From: Cyclobacteriaceae bacterium | Lineage (GTDB): Bacteria; Bacteroidota; Bacteroidia; Cytophagales; Cyclobacteriaceae | NCBI GenBank assembly: GCA_025455465.1 | Contig: JALOMI010000001.1 | Span: 1 to 38,328, forward strand | Reading direction: 5' to 3' | Length of the DNA stretch: 38,328 nucleotides | Shown: positions 26,016 through 34,935 of the stretch, piece by piece | Layout of the letters: each line of letters opens with the position of its first letter | Position numbering within the stretch: position 1 is the stretch's first letter | Position numbers and translations under genes: made by a program | The notes under the pieces: model-generated | Told to the model about the DNA's origin: nothing | Seen by the model: the letters and a program-made list of their open reading frames with translations, nothing else | Database searches by the model: none

Positions 26016-26576
26016 ATGCGTCTCTCATTGATAGTGCTGTTTCTCATACTGTCTGCCGGCTCGCTGTTAGCCCAGGGCGAAGCTAACAGCCTTAAGGATG
26101 TGCCTGTTGCGGATCGCATTGTAACCGGTGGCGGCTTTGGTTTGGGTTTCGGTCAATACCAGGACTTCGTTTCTGTGTCTCCAATTATCGGATATTCCCT
26201 GACGCGCAAATTCCTGGTTGGCTCGGGTTTCACGTACCGGTATACCAAGTATAAGTACGTTACTCCAAATGTTTCGTTCAATGATTATTCCATTAACCCG
26301 TTTGCACGGTTTAATATTTACCAGGGCTTTTTTGTGCAGACGGAATACGAATACCTGAACTATGAATTCCTGACTACACCTACGGAGAAAAGCAGGCAGT
26401 CTTTTGAAAGTTTTTTGGCCGGTGGCGGTCTCATTCAGCCGGTAGGCAACCGGGCTGCGCTTTTTATTATGGCGCTGTACAATTTTTCATACACAGCCTC
26501 CACGTCAATGTATACGCCCTATGCCAGTCCGTGGGTGATCCGGGCCGGTGTTAATGTAGGCGGTTTTATCTTTTAG
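26016..26576 (+). CDS. Small outer-membrane beta-barrel protein, function unknown
   Basis: The 186-residue protein has a signal peptide (residues 1-19, LLAQ cleavage site). The rest looks like an eight-strand barrel: alternating Gly/Tyr/Phe strands such as GGGFGLGFGQY, FLVGSGFTYRYTKYKY and FVQTEYEYLNYEF, ending in the aromatic GGFIF. It resembles outer membrane beta-barrel domains annotated in Bacteroidota, with no specific role. It starts 10 nt after the DivIC-like gene and probably shares its promoter. Its stop overlaps the convergent dehydrogenase gene by 4 nt. Confidence 0.8.
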   Translation: MRLSLIVLFLILSAGSLLAQGEANSLKDVPVADRIVTGGGFGLGFGQYQDFVSVSPIIGYSLTRKFLVGSGFTYRYTKYKYVTPNVSFNDYSINPFARFNIYQGFFVQTEYEYLNYEFLTTPTEKSRQSFESFLAGGGLIQPVGNRAALFIMALYNFSYTASTSMYTPYASPWVIRAGVNVGGFIF

Positions 26577-27652
26577 AAAGCTATTCCCAGTTTTTGTCCC
26601 AACGCCTGAAGGTCTGCCACGACCTTTTCATTCAGTGGTATACCCGCTTTGAGACGGTGTGCATGCATGTCACGTTCCGGATCTCCGTGGATCAGCACTT
26701 TCTCCTGACCGGCAACCGGCCTGGCGGCACGGAAACGGCTGATCCAATTATCCATGTGATGCTTAAATTCATCGGCCGGACGGAAGGCATCAATGCGCAT
26801 TGCGCCTAGGAAATGCCCGATGCCGGAACCCACCGGGTCGGCCGGAGGTTGAAGAAAGGCAACAAAAGGAGGAACCCAGGGACCGTAATTAGCACCTGAT
26901 AAAACGGCCGACAAGATATCCACAAGCGCACCGAGGCCGTAACCTTTATGGCTTCCGTGTTCATAATCACTGCCCAGCGGAATCAATGCACCTCCTTCTT
27001 TTAACTCGTGCGGATTGGTTGATGGTGATCCTTCGCGGTTCTGAATCCAGCCCAGGGGCGCTTCTTTATTTTTACGCTGAAGAATTTCAAGTTTGCCGTT
27101 TGCTGCTGTAGTGGTGGCCATGTCCAGCACAAACGGTGGCTGACTTCCTGCCGGTATGGCTACAGAGATCGGGTTGGTACCCAGCAGTCGTTCAACAGAA
27201 AACGTAGGTGAAACCAACGGACTGGCATTGGTCATGGCCCAGCCGATCATATCCTGTTGTAAGGCCATCATGGTGTGGTATCCTGCGATGCCAAAGTGAT
27301 TGGAGTTGCGAACGGCAACCCAGCCGGTGCCTGCCAGCCGGGCTTTGTTCATGGCGATCTCCATGGCCTTGGGTGCCACCACCAAACCTAAGCCGCTGTC
27401 ACCATCAACAACTGCGGTACTGGGTGTTTCGTGGACAATTCGGATACCTGGTCGCGTGTTGATTCGCTTAGCCTCCCACAGGCGAACATAACCGGAAAGT
27501 CGTGCGAGGCCGTGGGAATCGATACCGCGCAGGTCGGCTGAAAGCAACACATCGGAGGCAAGCTTTGCGTCATCCGGTGAACAACCGATTTTTTGAAAAA
27601 TGGATACTGCGAATGTTCGCAACTGAGCATAAGGATAAATAGGATCACTCAT
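26573..27652 (-). CDS. Malate/L-lactate/ureidoglycolate dehydrogenase family protein (LDH2)
   Basis: LDH2 family enzymes are NAD(P)-dependent dehydrogenases of 2-hydroxyacids with a fold distinct from classical lactate dehydrogenases. The 359-residue protein has RGIDSHG at 42-48 with His47, the NSNHFGIAGY motif at 116-125 with His119 as probable catalytic histidine, GTNPISVAIPAG and SHKGYGL. Substrates in the family include malate, sulfolactate, ureidoglycolate and delta-1-piperideine-2-carboxylate, so the substrate here is open. It is transcribed alone on the minus strand, convergent with the barrel gene and divergent from the DUF4139 gene. Confidence 0.9.
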   Translation of the reverse strand: MSDPIYPYAQLRTFAVSIFQKIGCSPDDAKLASDVLLSADLRGIDSHGLARLSGYVRLWEAKRINTRPGIRIVHETPSTAVVDGDSGLGLVVAPKAMEIAMNKARLAGTGWVAVRNSNHFGIAGYHTMMALQQDMIGWAMTNASPLVSPTFSVERLLGTNPISVAIPAGSQPPFVLDMATTTAANGKLEILQRKNKEAPLGWIQNREGSPSTNPHELKEGGALIPLGSDYEHGSHKGYGLGALVDILSAVLSGANYGPWVPPFVAFLQPPADPVGSGIGHFLGAMRIDAFRPADEFKHHMDNWISRFRAARPVAGQEKVLIHGDPERDMHAHRLKAGIPLNEKVVADLQALGQKLGIAF

Positions 27653-27838
27653 GATAGATACTTTTTTGCCGCTGAGCGCAGGATGAATTAAGGGTACAAT
27701 ATTAGCTATATTTATTGGGTGCCGATTACGGTCTGCTGCTATCAGGCAGGTGATCGTTGCCGGTATGAAATGAATTTTTTGCTGATGGGGTTATGGAATT
27801 TATATGATTTGTGCATCCTAACAGGTAAACGAAATGCT

Positions 27839-29449
27839 ATGAAAAGTCTTATTGTGATTTTAATCTTCGCCATGCTGGTGATACCGGCTTTCAGCCAGCA
27901 GGAAAAACAAGCCGATTCCAAAATTACCCGGGTGACGGTGTTCATGAACCGTGCACAGGTCACACGGGATACCCGTGTTCGAATTGATCCCGGCAAAACC
28001 GAAGTTATTATTAGTGGTCTCACCGCGCAGCTCGATCAGCAAAGTATTCAGGTTTCCGGTAAAGGAAATTTCATTCTTTTGGGCATTAATTACCGGCAGA
28101 ATTACCTAAGTGAATCGAATAAGCCCAGGCGCATTCGTGTACTGGAAGATTCCCTGGCGTGGTATAAGCGGCAGGTAGCCCAGGAACAACTCCAACGTGA
28201 CTTGCTCAATAAGGAGGAGCAGATGCTGATCAGCAACCAGAAAGTCGGGGGCGCTAATCATAACCTGAGTGTAAATGAACTGCGCGCCATGTCGGATTTT
28301 TTCCGCACGCGATTTACGGAGATCGGCACTAACCGGCTGAAAAGTGATGACAAGGTTGCTAAACTTAATGCTCACATTGCGCGACTCAATCAGCAGCTTC
28401 AGGAACTAACTAACCTGCTTAGCCGGAACACCGGTGAAATTGTAGTGAGTGTTTTTGCTGAATCAGCAATAACTATTGATCTTGAATTAAACTATGTCGT
28501 GTATAATGCCGGCTGGTATCCCCTGTACGATGTACGTGCCATCAACACGCGAAGCCCGCTGCAATTGGGTTATAAGGCCAATGTTTTTCAGGGTACCGGT
28601 GAAGAGTGGGAGAATGTGAAGCTCAAATTGTCTACGGCCAACCCGGCCCAGGGAGGTGTTAAGCCTGAGATGCATCCGTGGTATATTGATTTTTATCAGC
28701 CTGTGGCGCGTGCCATGCAAGGCCGTGCAGCAGGAGTGGCCGTGAGCAAAGCGCAACCGGAAGCCGCTGCCGTTGAATTCGATGTTGCTGAAGAACTACC
28801 TGCACAGCGAATAGCCGACTATGTACAAACTGTGCAAACGTCTTTAAATACAGAATTTGAAATCGGTTTACCCTACACGGTTGTTTCTGGTACACGGCCG
28901 ACACTGGTGGATATTCAGAGTCATCAGCTCAATGCTGTCTACACCTATGGCGCTGTGCCTAAGCTGGACAGTGAGGCCTTTTTGCTGGCGAAAACAACCG
29001 GTTGGGAAGCGTTGAATTTACTGCCGGGTGTTGTGAATGTATTCTTCGAAGGCACCTTTGTCGGGAAGTCTTTTATTGATCCGAATGCAGTGAAGGATAC
29101 ACTGGCTGTTTCACTTGGTCGTGATAAGCGAATCGTGCTGAAGCGTGAGCAAGTGAAAGACTTTACCACGCGAAGAACGGTAGGAGCGAATGTACGTGAA
29201 ACGCAGGCCTGGGAAATCTCCGTTCGGAATACACGCAATGAACCGGTGAAGATCGCGCTCGAAGATCAGTTGCCGATTTCAAAGAACAGCCAGATTGAAG
29301 TTACGGTTATCGATGTTGCCGGTGCGCAGTACAATAAAGAAACCGGTAAGCTGGTGTGGGATATGACGTTGCAGCCGAATGAAACAAAGAAGGTGGTCAT
29401 CAAGTACGAAGTGAGATACCCGAAAGACAAACAGATTTCCGGACTTTAG
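27839..29449 (+). CDS. DUF4139 domain protein (mucoidy inhibitor MuiA family)
   Basis: The ATG at 27839 gives 536 residues and starts with a clear signal peptide (hydrophobic 3-18, FSQQ cleavage near 20); an upstream GTG at 27719 would bury it. Residues about 27-125 are the DUF4140 N-terminal domain. Coiled-coil segments follow to about 195, and DUF4139 (YVVYNAGWYPLYDVRA at 219-234) makes the rest. In the middle (about 294-312) lies a QGRAAGVAVSKAQPE insert that resembles the plug of SusC-like receptors. The family is exported and its function is not known. It is monocistronic here. Confidence 0.85.
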   Translation: MKSLIVILIFAMLVIPAFSQQEKQADSKITRVTVFMNRAQVTRDTRVRIDPGKTEVIISGLTAQLDQQSIQVSGKGNFILLGINYRQNYLSESNKPRRIRVLEDSLAWYKRQVAQEQLQRDLLNKEEQMLISNQKVGGANHNLSVNELRAMSDFFRTRFTEIGTNRLKSDDKVAKLNAHIARLNQQLQELTNLLSRNTGEIVVSVFAESAITIDLELNYVVYNAGWYPLYDVRAINTRSPLQLGYKANVFQGTGEEWENVKLKLSTANPAQGGVKPEMHPWYIDFYQPVARAMQGRAAGVAVSKAQPEAAAVEFDVAEELPAQRIADYVQTVQTSLNTEFEIGLPYTVVSGTRPTLVDIQSHQLNAVYTYGAVPKLDSEAFLLAKTTGWEALNLLPGVVNVFFEGTFVGKSFIDPNAVKDTLAVSLGRDKRIVLKREQVKDFTTRRTVGANVRETQAWEISVRNTRNEPVKIALEDQLPISKNSQIEVTVIDVAGAQYNKETGKLVWDMTLQPNETKKVVIKYEVRYPKDKQISGL

Positions 29450-29469
29450 AAAAGGAAGGGTTACTTCCA

Positions 29470-29520
29470 AAAAGGGTTTCTGAATCCGCCCCCCGGGACG
29501 GGCAATCATAAGCCTTTTTT
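29470..29520 (+). terminator. Probable terminator after the DUF4139 gene
   Basis: AAAAAGG (29470-29476) can pair with CCTTTTT (29513-29519), enclosing a GC-rich part (29486-29503) with a smaller GCCC/GGGC helix, and the sequence ends in a T run. The outer stem is weak and the loop large, so efficiency is doubtful. Confidence 0.4.
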
Positions 29521-29612
29521 TTCCCTGTTGATTGCCATGGCATTAAATTTTTATTCCAGCGAGTTCATTGACAGGATATTCAGAAAATGGAGTTTTAGCA
29601 ATGCGAATGCTC

Positions 29613-29642
29613 TTGCCTGATGAATTTAAAAGTCTATTTTCG
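29613..29642 (+). promoter_or_regulatory. Possible promoter for the sugar porter gene
   Basis: TATTTTCG at 29635-29642 is one base from TAnnTTTG, and TTG at 29613-29615 lies 19 nt upstream. A start near 29648 would leave a leader of about 33 nt. The rest of the 231-nt gap (29450-29680) shows only the weak terminator. Confidence 0.35.
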
Positions 29643-29680
29643 GAGATACTTGACAGCGTAATTCATTCCCTAACCCGCTC

Positions 29681-31030
29681 ATGAAAAATAACCTCACCTT
29701 CATTGCCCTGGTGGCCGCTATGGCCGGTTTTCTTTTTGGATTCGATACCGTGGTGATCTCAGGGGCCAACCTGCCCATCAAAAATTTATGGAATACGTCT
29801 CCCTGGTTTCATGGCTTCTTCATCATGTCGATGGCGTTGTGGGGAACTGTGATTGGTGCCTTGTTTGGCGGAAAGCCAACAGAAAAGTATGGACGAAAAA
29901 AGGTGCTCTTTTGGATTGGCATTTTGTATACACTTTCTGCTGTAGGCTCAGCACTGGCACCGGAGCCTTATTCCTTCTCATTCTTTCGTTTCATCGGAGG
30001 GGTAGGGGTTGGCATTTCGTCCATAGCGGCACCCACGTATATCGCTGAGATTGCTTCATCGGCCACGCGCGGAAGGCTGGTGGCCATGTACCAGTTCAAC
30101 ATTGTATTCGGTATTCTCATCGCATTTATCTCCAACTACCTGTTGCAGGGATTTGGCGGTGCCAACGACTGGCGCTGGATGCTGGGCGTAGAAGCTCTGC
30201 CGGCAATCGCTTATACACTAATGGTAATCGGCATTCCGGAGAGTCCGCGATGGCTCATCACGAATCGCAACGATGTTGCCGGGGCTACACAGGTGCTGCG
30301 CCAGGTCGGAACACCCGATCCTGAGCAGGAAATCAGTCAGATCGTCAAAGCCAATGAGGAAGTAGAGGCCTTGAATAACCGTGAGCAGTTTTTCAGCCGG
30401 AAATACAGCAAGCCGATAATCCTCGCTTTCCTGATTGCCTTCTTCAATCAATTCTCGGGCATCAATTTTATCCTCTACTATGCCCCGGAGATTCTTGAGC
30501 GTGCAGGGCTTGCTGCAAAAGATTCGCTGTTTAATTCCATTGCCATTGGCGGAGTGAACCTGATCTTTACATTTGTTGGGTTATACTTTATTGACCGCAC
30601 AGGCCGCAGGAACCTGATGCTGATCGGGTCCTTTGGCTACATCATCAGTTTAACCATGGTGGCCTATTCATTTTATGCCGGTGCAGGACCAGGATTGATG
30701 ATGACCTTTCTGCTGATCTTCATCGCTTCGCATGCCTTCGGGCAAGGCACCGTCATCTGGGTTTTTATCTCTGAAATTTTTCCCAACAAGGTGCGGGCCA
30801 TGGGGCAGTCCTTTGGGGCCAGTATTCACTGGGTGTGTGCTGCACTCATCACATTGATCACACCGGTATTTCTCGACAGCGCCAACGGTGTTTTGAAGGA
30901 TGACCCCTGGATTATCTTTGTATTCTTTGCCGGAATCATGACGGTGCAGTTGCTGTGGGTGCTTACCACCTACCCGGAAACCAAGGGGGTATCACTCGAA
31001 GAAATTCAGCACAAGCTGGGCATCAGCTAG
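29681..31030 (+). CDS. MFS sugar porter (XylE/GLUT type)
   Basis: Members of this major-facilitator family carry hexoses or pentoses, often with protons. The 449-residue protein has twelve hydrophobic segments and the sugar-porter signatures. These are GFLFGFDTVVISGA in helix 1, GRKK at 71-74, RFIGGVGVG and PTYIAEI between helices 4 and 5 (about 103-124), PESPRWL at 186-192, QFSGINFILYYAPE in helix 7, DRTGRR and a final PETKG. It appears monocistronic. The sugar cannot be named. Its stop overlaps the convergent Ppx/GppA gene by 8 nt. Confidence 0.93.
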   Translation: MKNNLTFIALVAAMAGFLFGFDTVVISGANLPIKNLWNTSPWFHGFFIMSMALWGTVIGALFGGKPTEKYGRKKVLFWIGILYTLSAVGSALAPEPYSFSFFRFIGGVGVGISSIAAPTYIAEIASSATRGRLVAMYQFNIVFGILIAFISNYLLQGFGGANDWRWMLGVEALPAIAYTLMVIGIPESPRWLITNRNDVAGATQVLRQVGTPDPEQEISQIVKANEEVEALNNREQFFSRKYSKPIILAFLIAFFNQFSGINFILYYAPEILERAGLAAKDSLFNSIAIGGVNLIFTFVGLYFIDRTGRRNLMLIGSFGYIISLTMVAYSFYAGAGPGLMMTFLLIFIASHAFGQGTVIWVFISEIFPNKVRAMGQSFGASIHWVCAALITLITPVFLDSANGVLKDDPWIIFVFFAGIMTVQLLWVLTTYPETKGVSLEEIQHKLGIS

Positions 31031-31952
31031 TCTGATGCAGCCTGTATAGAGCGCCTTCTTTCAGCGAGTAGCCGGATACCCGCAATCGGGTAAAGCCAAA
31101 GGTGTCAATCAGGTAGCGGATCAGGCACGAGGCCACCACAATCATATCGACACGAAGTTCAATCATGCCCGGTATTTGCATGCGCTCATTATGATTTTTG
31201 GTGAGCAGTTCGTGGTGGATAGCGTAAAAACCTTCGATGGTCAGCGGTGTTTCCGGATCGTCTTCTGATTGCGGGAGTTGATGTTGCAGACAATAGATAT
31301 CGCTAAGCGTATCAAATGATCCGGAGGAACCGATCAGTGTAACAGGTTGATGCACCTGAACAGCATCGTGTAATTCCTGCAACTGCTCAGCAAAGTATAG
31401 ATCCATCGCATATATTTCTTCCGGAAGAATCGGGTCATGATGCTGGAACATATCCATCAGGCGCTGCCCTCCAATCTCAAAACTTCGTTTCCAGAACACC
31501 GTCTCACCGTTACCGATAATAAACTCTACACTACCCCCTCCGATATCTACCACCAGTGATTGTTCGTGGCCGAGATTGAGCGCATACCGGATGCCGTCAA
31601 AGATCATCGCAGCTTCTTCGTCTCCGCTGAGTACGGTGATGTCAATACCGGTTTGCAGGCGAATGTTGTCAATGAATTCATTCCGGTTACCGGCATTGCG
31701 CACGGCACTTGTTCCATAGGCATAAACCTGTTCCACCCCGTACTGCGTCATTACTTCGTTGAAGTTGAGCAACGTTCGAATAGCCCGTTGCTGTGCTTCT
31801 TCCGTGATGATGCGTTTGGATATTCCGCCATGTCCGATCCGCACACCCTGCTTATCCCGGTACTGGATTTTCAAGGTGCCGTGTTGGTAGCCTGCAATCA
31901 GTAAATGGAAGGTATTAGTGCCTAAATCGATGATGCCAACCGGTGCCTTCAT
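31023..31952 (-). CDS. Ppx/GppA phosphatase family protein (exopolyphosphatase-like)
   Basis: The family hydrolyses polyphosphate or pppGpp and has the ASKHA fold. The 309-residue protein has DLGTNTFHLL at 9-18, YGTSAVRNAGNR at 79-90, the acidic pair LSGDEEA near 109-114 that holds the catalytic glutamate, and VVDIGGGS at 134-141. It consists only of the two actin-like lobes and lacks the C-terminal HD-like domain of E. coli PPX. Short forms of this kind occur in many bacteria; polyphosphate versus pppGpp preference cannot be read from sequence. Confidence 0.9.
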   Translation of the reverse strand: MKAPVGIIDLGTNTFHLLIAGYQHGTLKIQYRDKQGVRIGHGGISKRIITEEAQQRAIRTLLNFNEVMTQYGVEQVYAYGTSAVRNAGNRNEFIDNIRLQTGIDITVLSGDEEAAMIFDGIRYALNLGHEQSLVVDIGGGSVEFIIGNGETVFWKRSFEIGGQRLMDMFQHHDPILPEEIYAMDLYFAEQLQELHDAVQVHQPVTLIGSSGSFDTLSDIYCLQHQLPQSEDDPETPLTIEGFYAIHHELLTKNHNERMQIPGMIELRVDMIVVASCLIRYLIDTFGFTRLRVSGYSLKEGALYRLHQTS

Positions 31953-32014
31953 AGTCGTAAAATCGGGTCAATTTAATACCTTCCTTTGCTATATTTCGGT
32001 ACAAATCCAACCGC

Positions 32015-33586
32015 ATGATAAAACGTGAAATCACCGATCCGCTTTTACAGGAAAAGTTTGATCAACTGGATCGGAAAAACAAGGAAGCCCTGCTGGGCGG
32101 AGGAGAAAAACGCATTGAACAGCAACATGCCAAAGGAAAACTGACTGCCCGTGAGCGCATTCAGCTCTTGCTGGATGAAGGAACATTCGTAGAGATGGGC
32201 AAGTTTGTGATGCACCGCTGCAAAGACTTTGGCCTTGATAAGGAATACTACCTTGGCGATGGCGTTATTACAGGATATGGTAAGGTTAATGGCAGACTGG
32301 TTTATGTCTTTTCGCAGGACTTCACTGTATTTGGCGGATCACTGTCGGAAACCTATGCCGAAAAAATTGTGAAGGTGATGGAGCTGGCCATGAAAAACGG
32401 GGCACCCATCATCGGGTTAAACGACTCCGGTGGTGCCCGTATCCAGGAGGGCGTTATGTCACTCGGTGGTTATGCGGATATCTTTTACCGCAATACGCTG
32501 GCGTCCGGAGTAGTGCCCCAGATATCCGCGATTATGGGGCCGTGTGCTGGCGGTGCTGTGTACTCACCGGCCATAACTGATTTTGTGTTCATGGTCGAGC
32601 AAAACTCGTACATGTTTGTTACCGGCCCTAACGTAGTGAAAACCGTAACACACGAAGACGTCACTTCCGAAGAACTGGGTGGTGCAACAACGCACAGTAC
32701 GAAGAGTGGTGTTACCCATTTTGCCTGTGCAAACGGACTGGAGTGTATTCAGAACATCCGCAAACTGCTGAGTTATATTCCGCAGAACTGCGAAGAAGAA
32801 ACACCGCGTGTTCCATACGCTGCGGGTGATGAATCGCGCCCCAGGCTCAATAACATGATTCCCTCGAATCCCAACTATCCTTATGATATGCGGGAGGTGA
32901 TTGAGCAGATAGCAGACGAGGGATCTTTTTTTGAGGTACACAAAGATTTTGCAGAGAACATTGTTGTTGGATTTGCACGCCTGGCCGGCCGAAGCATTGG
33001 TATAGTGGGCAATCAGCCGGCATCACTGGCCGGTGTACTGGATATCAAAGCTAGTATGAAGGGCGCGCGCTTCGTGCGCTTCTGCGACAGCTTCAACATA
33101 CCCCTGCTGGTGCTGGAAGATGTACCCGGATTTTTGCCGGGTACCGACCAGGAGTGGAACGGCATCATTACGAATGGAGCGAAATTGCTGTATGCCTTTT
33201 GTGAAGCAACCGTGCCGCGAATAACCGTCATTACCCGCAAGGCGTATGGCGGTGCCTACTGTGTGATGAACTCCAAGCACATCGGGGCCGATCTGAATTA
33301 TGCCTGGCCTACCGCTGAGATTGCCGTAATGGGTGCCAAGGGAGCTGCCGAAATTATTTTCAAACGCGAGATTGCCGAAGCGGAAGATCCTGCTGCCAAA
33401 CTCAATGAAAAAGTGGAGGAATATACCCGCAAGTTTGCCAATCCGTACCGGGCCGCACACCGCGGTTACATCGATGAAGTCATCTACCCGGATCAGACCC
33501 GTGAAAAGCTGATTATCGCTTTTACGATGCTTGAGAATAAGGTGGCCAAGTTGCCGAAAAAGAAGCACGGAAATATTCCGTTATAA
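32015..33586 (+). CDS. Acyl-CoA carboxylase carboxyltransferase subunit (beta chain)
   Basis: The subunit moves the carboxyl group from biotin to propionyl-CoA or a related acyl-CoA. The 523-residue protein has the two crotonase-like carboxyltransferase halves. The N-terminal half has [21 protein letters not shown], the [14 protein letters not shown] oxyanion region and [12 protein letters not shown]. The C-terminal half has VGIVGNQP-like [26 protein letters not shown] and the [13 protein letters not shown] segment. Length and motifs fit propionyl- or methylmalonyl-CoA carboxylase beta chains. The biotin carboxylase/carrier subunit is not adjacent. M42 peptidase follows on the same strand after 47 nt. 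Confidence 0.92.
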   Translation: MIKREITDPLLQEKFDQLDRKNKEALLGGGEKRIEQQHAKGKLTARERIQLLLDEGTFVEMGKFVMHRCKDFGLDKEYYLGDGVITGYGKVNGRLVYVFSQDFTVFGGSLSETYAEKIVKVMELAMKNGAPIIGLNDSGGARIQEGVMSLGGYADIFYRNTLASGVVPQISAIMGPCAGGAVYSPAITDFVFMVEQNSYMFVTGPNVVKTVTHEDVTSEELGGATTHSTKSGVTHFACANGLECIQNIRKLLSYIPQNCEEETPRVPYAAGDESRPRLNNMIPSNPNYPYDMREVIEQIADEGSFFEVHKDFAENIVVGFARLAGRSIGIVGNQPASLAGVLDIKASMKGARFVRFCDSFNIPLLVLEDVPGFLPGTDQEWNGIITNGAKLLYAFCEATVPRITVITRKAYGGAYCVMNSKHIGADLNYAWPTAEIAVMGAKGAAEIIFKREIAEAEDPAAKLNEKVEEYTRKFANPYRAAHRGYIDEVIYPDQTREKLIIAFTMLENKVAKLPKKKHGNIPL

Positions 33587-33633
33587 ACGACTGACTAATT
33601 TTAACTGCATCCGAACTATTAATCAATGATTTT

Positions 33634-34704
33634 ATGGACAAGAAGAGCAAAAGTTTTCTGTACGAATACCTGAACAATGCATCCCCTACCGGCTTTGAAC
33701 ACAGCGGTCAGCAGATCTGGCTGGATTACATCAAGCCCTATATTGATGACTACATCGTGGATGTGTACGGCACTGCGGTGGGTGTAATCAACCCGAAAGG
33801 CGCTTACAAAGTAGTGATTGAAGCACATGCCGATGAGATCTCCTGGTTTGTGGGCTACATCACCGATGACGGTTATATCTACGTGAAGCGCAACGGTGGC
33901 TCCGATCACCAGATTGCCCCTTCCAAGCGGGTGAACATCCACACGGATAAAGGCATAGTAAAAGGTGTGTTCGGCTGGCCGGCCATTCATGTGCGTGATG
34001 CCGCGCGTGAAGAACCGCCTACACTGAAAAATATCTTTATCGATATTGGAGCGGAATCCAAGAAGGAAGTGGAAGCCATGGGCGTGCATGTGGGTTGTGT
34101 CATCACTTTTGAAGATGAGCTGATGGAGATGAATAAGCACTACCTCGTTGGCCGCGCACTCGACAACCGAATGGGTGGCTTTATGATTGCCGAGGTAGCC
34201 CGGAGGCTGAAGGAAAACAAGAAGAAACTCCCGTTCTGCCTCTATGTTGTCAACGCTGTTCAGGAAGAGATTGGCTTGCGTGGTGCTGAAATGATTTCGC
34301 GCAGGCTCAAACCCGACCTCGCAATCTGTACGGATGTTACTCACGACACCTGCTCACCGGTTTACAATAAGAAGGACACCGGGCATATCAAGTGCGGCAG
34401 CGGACCGGTATTGTGCTACGGTCCTGCCGTACAAAACAACGTTCTGAAAATGATCATCGAAACAGCCGGTAAGCGGAAAATTCCTTTCCAGCGCCAGGCC
34501 GTCAGCCGATCAACTGGTACAGATACGGATTCATTTGCATATTCCGCAGAAGGAGTGGCGTCTGCGCTGATTTCCTTACCCCTGAAGTATATGCACACCA
34601 CCGTGGAGACGGTTCATAAAGATGATGTTGAGAATGTTATTAAGTTGATTTATGAAGTGCTTTTGCAGGTGAAGCCCGGGTATGATTTCCGGTATATTAA
34701 GTAA
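33634..34704 (+). CDS. M42 family metallopeptidase (glutamyl aminopeptidase/endoglucanase-like)
   Basis: M42 enzymes are dinuclear-metal aminopeptidases that form large cytosolic tetrahedral assemblies. The 356-residue protein keeps the metal and catalytic residues: His65 and Asp67 (EAHADEI), Asp177 (RALDNR), Glu211/Glu212 (VQEEIGLRG), Asp234 (CTDVTHD) and His321 (YMHTTVE). It starts with the family SPTGFE motif. No signal peptide is seen. It is 47 nt downstream of the carboxylase gene and may share its transcript; the following 231-nt gap carries the candidate structured RNA. Confidence 0.93.
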   Translation: MDKKSKSFLYEYLNNASPTGFEHSGQQIWLDYIKPYIDDYIVDVYGTAVGVINPKGAYKVVIEAHADEISWFVGYITDDGYIYVKRNGGSDHQIAPSKRVNIHTDKGIVKGVFGWPAIHVRDAAREEPPTLKNIFIDIGAESKKEVEAMGVHVGCVITFEDELMEMNKHYLVGRALDNRMGGFMIAEVARRLKENKKKLPFCLYVVNAVQEEIGLRGAEMISRRLKPDLAICTDVTHDTCSPVYNKKDTGHIKCGSGPVLCYGPAVQNNVLKMIIETAGKRKIPFQRQAVSRSTGTDTDSFAYSAEGVASALISLPLKYMHTTVETVHKDDVENVIKLIYEVLLQVKPGYDFRYIK

Positions 34705-34773
34705 TTGTTAACAAAAACCTTACATCCGAAAGAATCGACCCTCAATAGAAGAATTTACCAGGGTAAGGCAATC

Positions 34774-34781
34774 TACATTTG
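34774..34781 (+). promoter_or_regulatory. Possible -7 promoter box inside the structured region
   Basis: TACATTTG matches TAnnTTTG and would start an RNA near 34786-34790, just before the TAAGGC hairpin. No TTTG is present at the usual -33 distance. If it is used, the 5' arm of the long-range helix would be outside the transcript. Confidence 0.35.
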
Positions 34782-34875
34782 ATTCACTAAACCTAAGGCA
34801 AGCGGCCTTAACGTAACACGTACTGAGCACGGAGTTTTATTGAGAGGGTCTTTCTTCGTGCACCCAGTGCGTTCC

Positions 34876-34930
34876 TTAAAATGAGCATCTTCTGATTCTT
34901 ATGGGTTTCGGAAGATGCTCTTTTAATTTT
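34876..34930 (+). terminator. Strong intrinsic terminator directly before the BtuF-like start codon
   Basis: GAGCATCTTCTGA (34883-34895) pairs with TCGGAAGATGCTC (34908-34920) with one G-U, around a 12-nt loop. The stem is followed by TTTTAATTTT, and flanking TTAAAA and TTTTAA can extend it. The ATG of the next gene is at 34936, so there is no room for another promoter between terminator and gene. Confidence 0.9.
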
Positions 34931-34935
34931 GGGGC

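Larger units (their letters stand above)
34718..34930 (+). ncRNA. Candidate structured leader or small RNA upstream of the BtuF-like gene
   Basis: No open frame of note lies here, but several helices can be drawn. TAAGGC (34794-34799) pairs with GCCTTA (34805-34810). A long hairpin joins CGTACTG (34819-34825) plus GCACGGAG (34827-34834) to CTTCGTGC (34854-34861) plus CAGTGCG (34865-34871). A competing long-range helix joins GACCCTCAATA (34737-34747) to TATTGAG-AG-GGTC (34838-34850), which uses the loop of that hairpin. TAAGG/CCTTA sequences recur three times on one side and two or more on the other, allowing alternative pairings. A strong terminator closes it. I do not recognise a known riboswitch consensus. 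Extent of the transcript is uncertain. Confidence 0.5.

Noticed and set aside
27719-27838. Upstream GTG start adding 40 residues to the DUF4139 protein
   Set aside because: The extension would place the signal peptide in the interior; the ATG at 27839 gives a normal exported start.
31990-31997. TATATTTC as a promoter for the acyl-CoA carboxylase gene
   Set aside because: It is one base off the -7 consensus and no TTTG-like element lies 19-21 nt upstream, so support is too weak.
34705-34935. Cobalamin riboswitch upstream of the BtuF-like gene
   Set aside because: The B12 box and the conserved core sequences are not present, although the gene family made it the first guess.
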